DNA of 8,383 nt from an uncultured Clostridia bacterium (GTDB lineage: Bacteria; Bacillota; Clostridia; Christensenellales; Aristaeellaceae): the NCBI GenBank assembly GCA_934643535.1, contig CAKUCE010000137.1:1-8383 (forward strand), in the 5' to 3' direction. Position numbers and translations under genes: made by a program. Under the pieces are notes generated by a model. The model did no database searches and had not been told where the DNA came from. It saw only the letters and a list, made by a program, of their open reading frames with translations. The first letter of the stretch is position 1. The number at the start of each line of letters is the position of its first letter. Positions 6,126-8,383 of the stretch are shown here, one piece after another.

Positions 6126-6771
6126 ATCCGAACCCGGCGATCTCCGTCACCGGCAGGGAAAACACGACGGAGCCGGCGGGGGAATCCGGCCCCGCTTCTT
6201 TCAGAATGGAACGCATGATGGCCGTTTTCTGCTCCGTCTTGGTCAAAATCAGGACGATTTCCTTTTCCGAGGCCAGAGAAACGGCGTAGAATTTCTGGGC
6301 GCTATGAGAGCCGGTGCCCTTGCCGTGCACAACGGTGCCGCCGGTGGCCCCGGCCGCCCGGGCGGCGTTCATCACCAGATCGGTGCAGCCCTCGTTGGCG
6401 ATGGCCAGAATCAGCTCGTAGTCAAAATTCAGCTCCGGGGTATATTTGGGCGATTGTTCGCCACTGAGATAAGCCAAGGTCTTTCCTCCTCCCACACTTT
6501 TCACGGGTACCGCAATGGTGATGCCCTGCCCCGGCATCCCCAGAAACAGCCTGCGCTTCAGCTCCCGAATCAGCTCCCGGGTTTTTTCCGGGCTGGCAAC
6601 GTTCAGAACGATGCGCTTGAAATTGTTCTCGATGCCCAGCAGATCCATCATGCTGCGGGTGGCGGTGCCGCGGCCGTGGGTTGCGATGCTCATGGGCATC
6701 CCCAGCTGCTGGCAGAGCTCCGTCATGGCGTCCAGCGCATCCGGATGAATGATCGAAATGATGTAATTCAT
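6106..6771 (-). CDS. Tandem PII-like signalling protein (two PII domains)
   Basis: A 221-residue soluble protein made of two PII-like units, about 1-105 and 116-221. The units align with each other: THGRGTA (31-37) with VVHGKGTG (147-154), then IVLNVASPEKTRELIREL with IVLILTKTEQKTAIMRSI, and GITIAVPVKSVGGG with SVVFSLPVTEIAG. PII proteins bind ATP or ADP, often with 2-oxoglutarate, at subunit interfaces and control transporters, enzymes or regulators of nitrogen and carbon metabolism. Usual GlnB/GlnK subunits are single domains of about 112 residues. The canonical T-loop with its modified tyrosine is not visible, so this is a divergent member and uridylylation is unlikely. It starts 4 nt after the stop of the DUF1538 gene, with the GGGGGTGA at that stop serving as SD. 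Co-transcription suggests it senses metabolites and controls that membrane protein. Its 3' end overlaps ispE by 20 nt on the other strand. Confidence 0.85.
   Translation of the reverse strand: MNYIISIIHPDALDAMTELCQQLGMPMSIATHGRGTATRSMMDLLGIENNFKRIVLNVASPEKTRELIRELKRRLFLGMPGQGITIAVPVKSVGGGKTLAYLSGEQSPKYTPELNFDYELILAIANEGCTDLVMNAARAAGATGGTVVHGKGTGSHSAQKFYAVSLASEKEIVLILTKTEQKTAIMRSILKEAGPDSPAGSVVFSLPVTEIAGFGFTKEEE
6176..6202 (+). terminator. Possible terminator for ispE, inside the PII-like gene
   Basis: GCGGGG (6176-6181) and CCCCGC (6190-6195) form a 6-bp GC-only stem with an 8-nt loop, followed by TTCTTTC (6196-6202). It lies about 50 nt after the ispE stop. The T tract is broken and an alternative GCCGG/CCGGC pairing competes, so this is weaker than the minus-strand terminators. 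Confidence 0.35.
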
Positions 6772-6775
6772 CGGT

Positions 6776-8287
6776 TCACCCCCACAGTTCGACGATGTCG
6801 TCGTCGCCGTATTCAGGTTCGGGCTGCGCGGCGGGCTTGCGGCGGCCGTAGAGTACGCCCATCATCTGGATGGAGATCAGCGGCATCATGGCTACCAGCG
6901 CCACCACGCCAAAGGCGTCCTGCAGCACGTTCCCGCCCAGCGCCGAGCTGGCCCCCATCATGAATTGCAGCATGAACGTGGCGGTCATGGGACCGGAAGC
7001 TACGCCGCCGGAGTCAAAGGCAATGGCCGTATAGATGTCCGGCACAAAGAAAGTCAGGATCAGCGCCAGCGCGTAGCCGGGCACCAGGAACCACAGGATG
7101 GAAATACCTGTCAGCACCCGCAGCATGCTCAGCCCCATGGCGATGGCAATGGCGATGGAAAGACTCAGCTTGATGGCCTTGCCCGGGATCATTCCCTCGC
7201 TGACCTCTTCGATCTGCTTTTCCAGCACATAGACCGCCGGCTCGGCGGAGATGATGAACCAGCCCAGCAGCATAGACAGCGGAATCATCCAGTAGTAGGT
7301 CCAGCCGTTGGTCAGCGCCCCGCCCAGCACCGTGCCCAGCGAGGAGAAGCCCACGTTGACCCCGGTCAGGAACAGCACCAGCCCGCCGTAGGTGTACAGG
7401 ATGCCCACGCAGATCTTGAGAAAGGAGCGGCGGTTCAGCCGGAAGCTGAAAATTTGGAAAATGAGGAAGATCCCCACCACCGGCGACAGGGCCACGGCCA
7501 TTTCCTTCAGATAAACGGGGAAGGCGGTCAGGTAGGCCCGGCCGATCTCCGTGGTGCTGCCGTAGGAAAGGACGCTGACCTCCGCCGCCGTTTCCGGGCT
7601 GGAATAGAAGAAGCCCAGCACCAGCACCGCCAGAATGGGGCCGATGGAGCACAGCGCCACCAGACCGAAGCTGTCCGCCTCGGCCTTCTGGTCGCTTCGG
7701 ATGTTGGAAACGCCCACGCCCAGCGCCAGAATAAAGGGCACGGTCATAGGGCCGGTGGTTACTCCGCCGGAATCGAACGCCACGCTCAAAAAGTCCGAAT
7801 CGGCCAGCGCGGCCAGCACAAAAACAACGCCGTAAAACAGCAGCAGCAGCCACCGGAGCCGAATGCCCCGGATGATGCGCAGCATGCACACCGCCAGAAA
7901 GAAGCCCACGCCCAGCCCTACCGTGACCAGCAGCACCGTGTTGTTGATGTGGGGCACGGTTTCCGCCAGCACCTGCAGGTCAGGCTCGGCAATGGTGATG
8001 GAAAAGCCCAGCACCAGACTGACCAGCAGAATCAGCGGCAGGTTGCGGCTCTTGGTCAGCGCCGTGCCGATGCGGTTGCCGATGGGGGTCATGGAGGTCT
8101 CCGCTCCCAGCGTAAAAAGGCCCATGCCTACGATGATCAAAATGGAGCCGAGGAAAAAGCTCAGCAGAAGATCGGGCGACACCGGGGAGACGGACAGGCA
8201 TAAAAAGCCGACAATCAAAAGAATCGGAAGCACCGACAGCGCTGATTCCTTGATTTTTTCCTGAACAAGACTGTGGTTTTGTTTCAA
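6776..8287 (-). CDS. DUF1538 integral membrane protein, probable PII-linked transporter
   Basis: A polytopic membrane protein of 503 residues from TTG at 8285-8287, with roughly 12 hydrophobic segments. It is built from two homologous halves. Each has an ISAEP/ITIAEP motif (100-103 and 348-351) and an FDSGGVxxGPMT signature (171-182 and 424-435), followed by a loop and a DxFGLVAL/DAFGVVAL segment. This is the DUF1538 layout, for which I know no proven substrate. The conserved FDSGG motifs in membrane-embedded repeats suggest an ion or solute carrier. The C-terminus is a charged cytoplasmic tail ending in GDDDIVELWG. The start is uncertain. TTG has AGGA only 1-2 nt away, whereas a strong AAAGGAGG at 8323-8330 is 8 nt before an in-frame ATC at 8312-8314, which would add nine residues (RKHIRKQE after the start). 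The gene precedes, and is probably co-transcribed with, the tandem PII-like gene. Confidence 0.85.
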   Translation of the reverse strand: MKQNHSLVQEKIKESALSVLPILLIVGFLCLSVSPVSPDLLLSFFLGSILIIVGMGLFTLGAETSMTPIGNRIGTALTKSRNLPLILLVSLVLGFSITIAEPDLQVLAETVPHINNTVLLVTVGLGVGFFLAVCMLRIIRGIRLRWLLLLFYGVVFVLAALADSDFLSVAFDSGGVTTGPMTVPFILALGVGVSNIRSDQKAEADSFGLVALCSIGPILAVLVLGFFYSSPETAAEVSVLSYGSTTEIGRAYLTAFPVYLKEMAVALSPVVGIFLIFQIFSFRLNRRSFLKICVGILYTYGGLVLFLTGVNVGFSSLGTVLGGALTNGWTYYWMIPLSMLLGWFIISAEPAVYVLEKQIEEVSEGMIPGKAIKLSLSIAIAIAMGLSMLRVLTGISILWFLVPGYALALILTFFVPDIYTAIAFDSGGVASGPMTATFMLQFMMGASSALGGNVLQDAFGVVALVAMMPLISIQMMGVLYGRRKPAAQPEPEYGDDDIVELWG

Positions 8288-8291
8288 TTCC

Positions 8292-8315
8292 TGTTTTCGG
8301 ATGTGTTTTCGGATG
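8292..8315 (-). repeat. Perfect 12-bp tandem duplication at the DUF1538 start region
   Basis: TGTTTTCGGATG occurs twice without interruption at 8292-8303 and 8304-8315 (plus-strand reading). On the coding strand it gives CATCCGAAAACA twice, encoding an RKH-IRKQ-like repeat if translated. It lies between the SD and the TTG codon, so it affects which codon can be the start. It keeps the frame because it is 12 nt long. Confidence 0.85.
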
Positions 8316-8322
8316 GTTGGTT

Positions 8323-8330
8323 CCTCCTTT
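8323..8330 (-). promoter_or_regulatory. Strong Shine-Dalgarno site of the DUF1538 gene
   Basis: AAAGGAGG on the minus strand is a near-perfect anti-16S match. The codon 8 nt downstream is ATC (8314-8312), in frame with the DUF1538 protein. No ATG, GTG or TTG lies at a normal distance in that frame; the first is TTG 35 nt away. This supports initiation at ATC or a changed start region. Confidence 0.7.
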
Positions 8331-8341
8331 CAAAAGTTTTT

Positions 8342-8374
8342 GGACAGCGTCCGTCGATCAGGTGTTGCCGGACG
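8342..8374 (-). other. Leader with two mutually exclusive small hairpins
   Basis: In the leader of the DUF1538 gene CGTCCG (8348-8353) can pair with CGGACG (8369-8374). Alternatively GGAC (8342-8345) can pair with GTCC (8349-8352). The two stems share bases, so only one can form. Both are short, and no T tract follows before the SD. A regulatory role is speculative. No promoter was recognised in the last 53 nt, so it probably lies beyond the window edge. Confidence 0.2.
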
Positions 8375-8383
8375 AAAATCCTC

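Noticed and set aside
6965..8203. A 412-codon plus-strand open frame opposite the DUF1538 gene
   Set aside because: It has the same codon-register artefact. The product is His/Gln/Asp-rich and low in hydrophobic residues, as expected from the complement of a membrane-protein gene.
7980..8333. A 117-codon minus-strand frame starting with TTG at the DUF1538 SD
   Set aside because: It overlaps the SD itself and runs out of frame through the first transmembrane part of the DUF1538 gene. No recognisable protein features.

Overview
This window is high-GC DNA, about 60% G+C by eye. It carries seven protein-coding genes, densely packed on both strands. The gene families point to a chromosomal segment of a Gram-positive, anaerobic Bacillota bacterium, probably a member of the Clostridia. 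They are a YwiB/DUF1934 protein, IspE of the methylerythritol phosphate pathway, a DUF1538 membrane protein paired with a tandem PII-like protein, and a cytoplasmic GH2 beta-mannosidase. Strong purine-rich Shine-Dalgarno (SD) sites agree with this. The lineage is inference. I see no tRNA, rRNA, insertion sequence, phage gene or CRISPR array.

Layout: (1) 1-2626, plus strand: a sigma-A-like promoter, a beta-mannosidase (92-2551) and a hairpin that probably terminates it. (2) 2641-3531, plus strand: an exported metallo-beta-lactamase-fold (MBL) protein of the ComEC C-terminal type. (3) 5120-3533, minus strand: a compact operon of a DUF1934/YwiB-like protein, an unrecognised 174-residue protein and a second, unrelated MBL hydrolase. 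Its genes overlap by 8 nt or are separated by 3 nt. (4) 5202-6125, plus strand: ispE, divergent from operon 3. (5) 8287-6106, minus strand: a two-gene operon of a DUF1538 integral membrane protein followed 4 nt later by a protein with two PII-like domains. This looks like a transporter with a nucleotide-sensing regulator, and its substrate is not known to me.

The two convergent junctions are very tight: 1 nt apart at 3532, and overlapping by 20 nt at 6106-6125. In both, the minus-strand operon appears to end at an intrinsic terminator lying inside the 3' coding part of the opposing plus-strand gene (3398-3436 and 6058-6092).

Two minus-strand genes have odd 5' ends. The DUF1538 gene has a strong SD placed over an in-frame ATC rather than ATG/GTG/TTG, inside a perfect 12-bp tandem duplication. 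The DUF1934 gene has a well-formed SD-ATG that runs into a stop after three codons and lies one base out of frame with the gene. The DUF1538/tandem-PII pair and these initiation anomalies are the most interesting content. The rest looks like ordinary core and accessory metabolism. Very long antisense open frames oppose several genes, but they are explained by codon usage.
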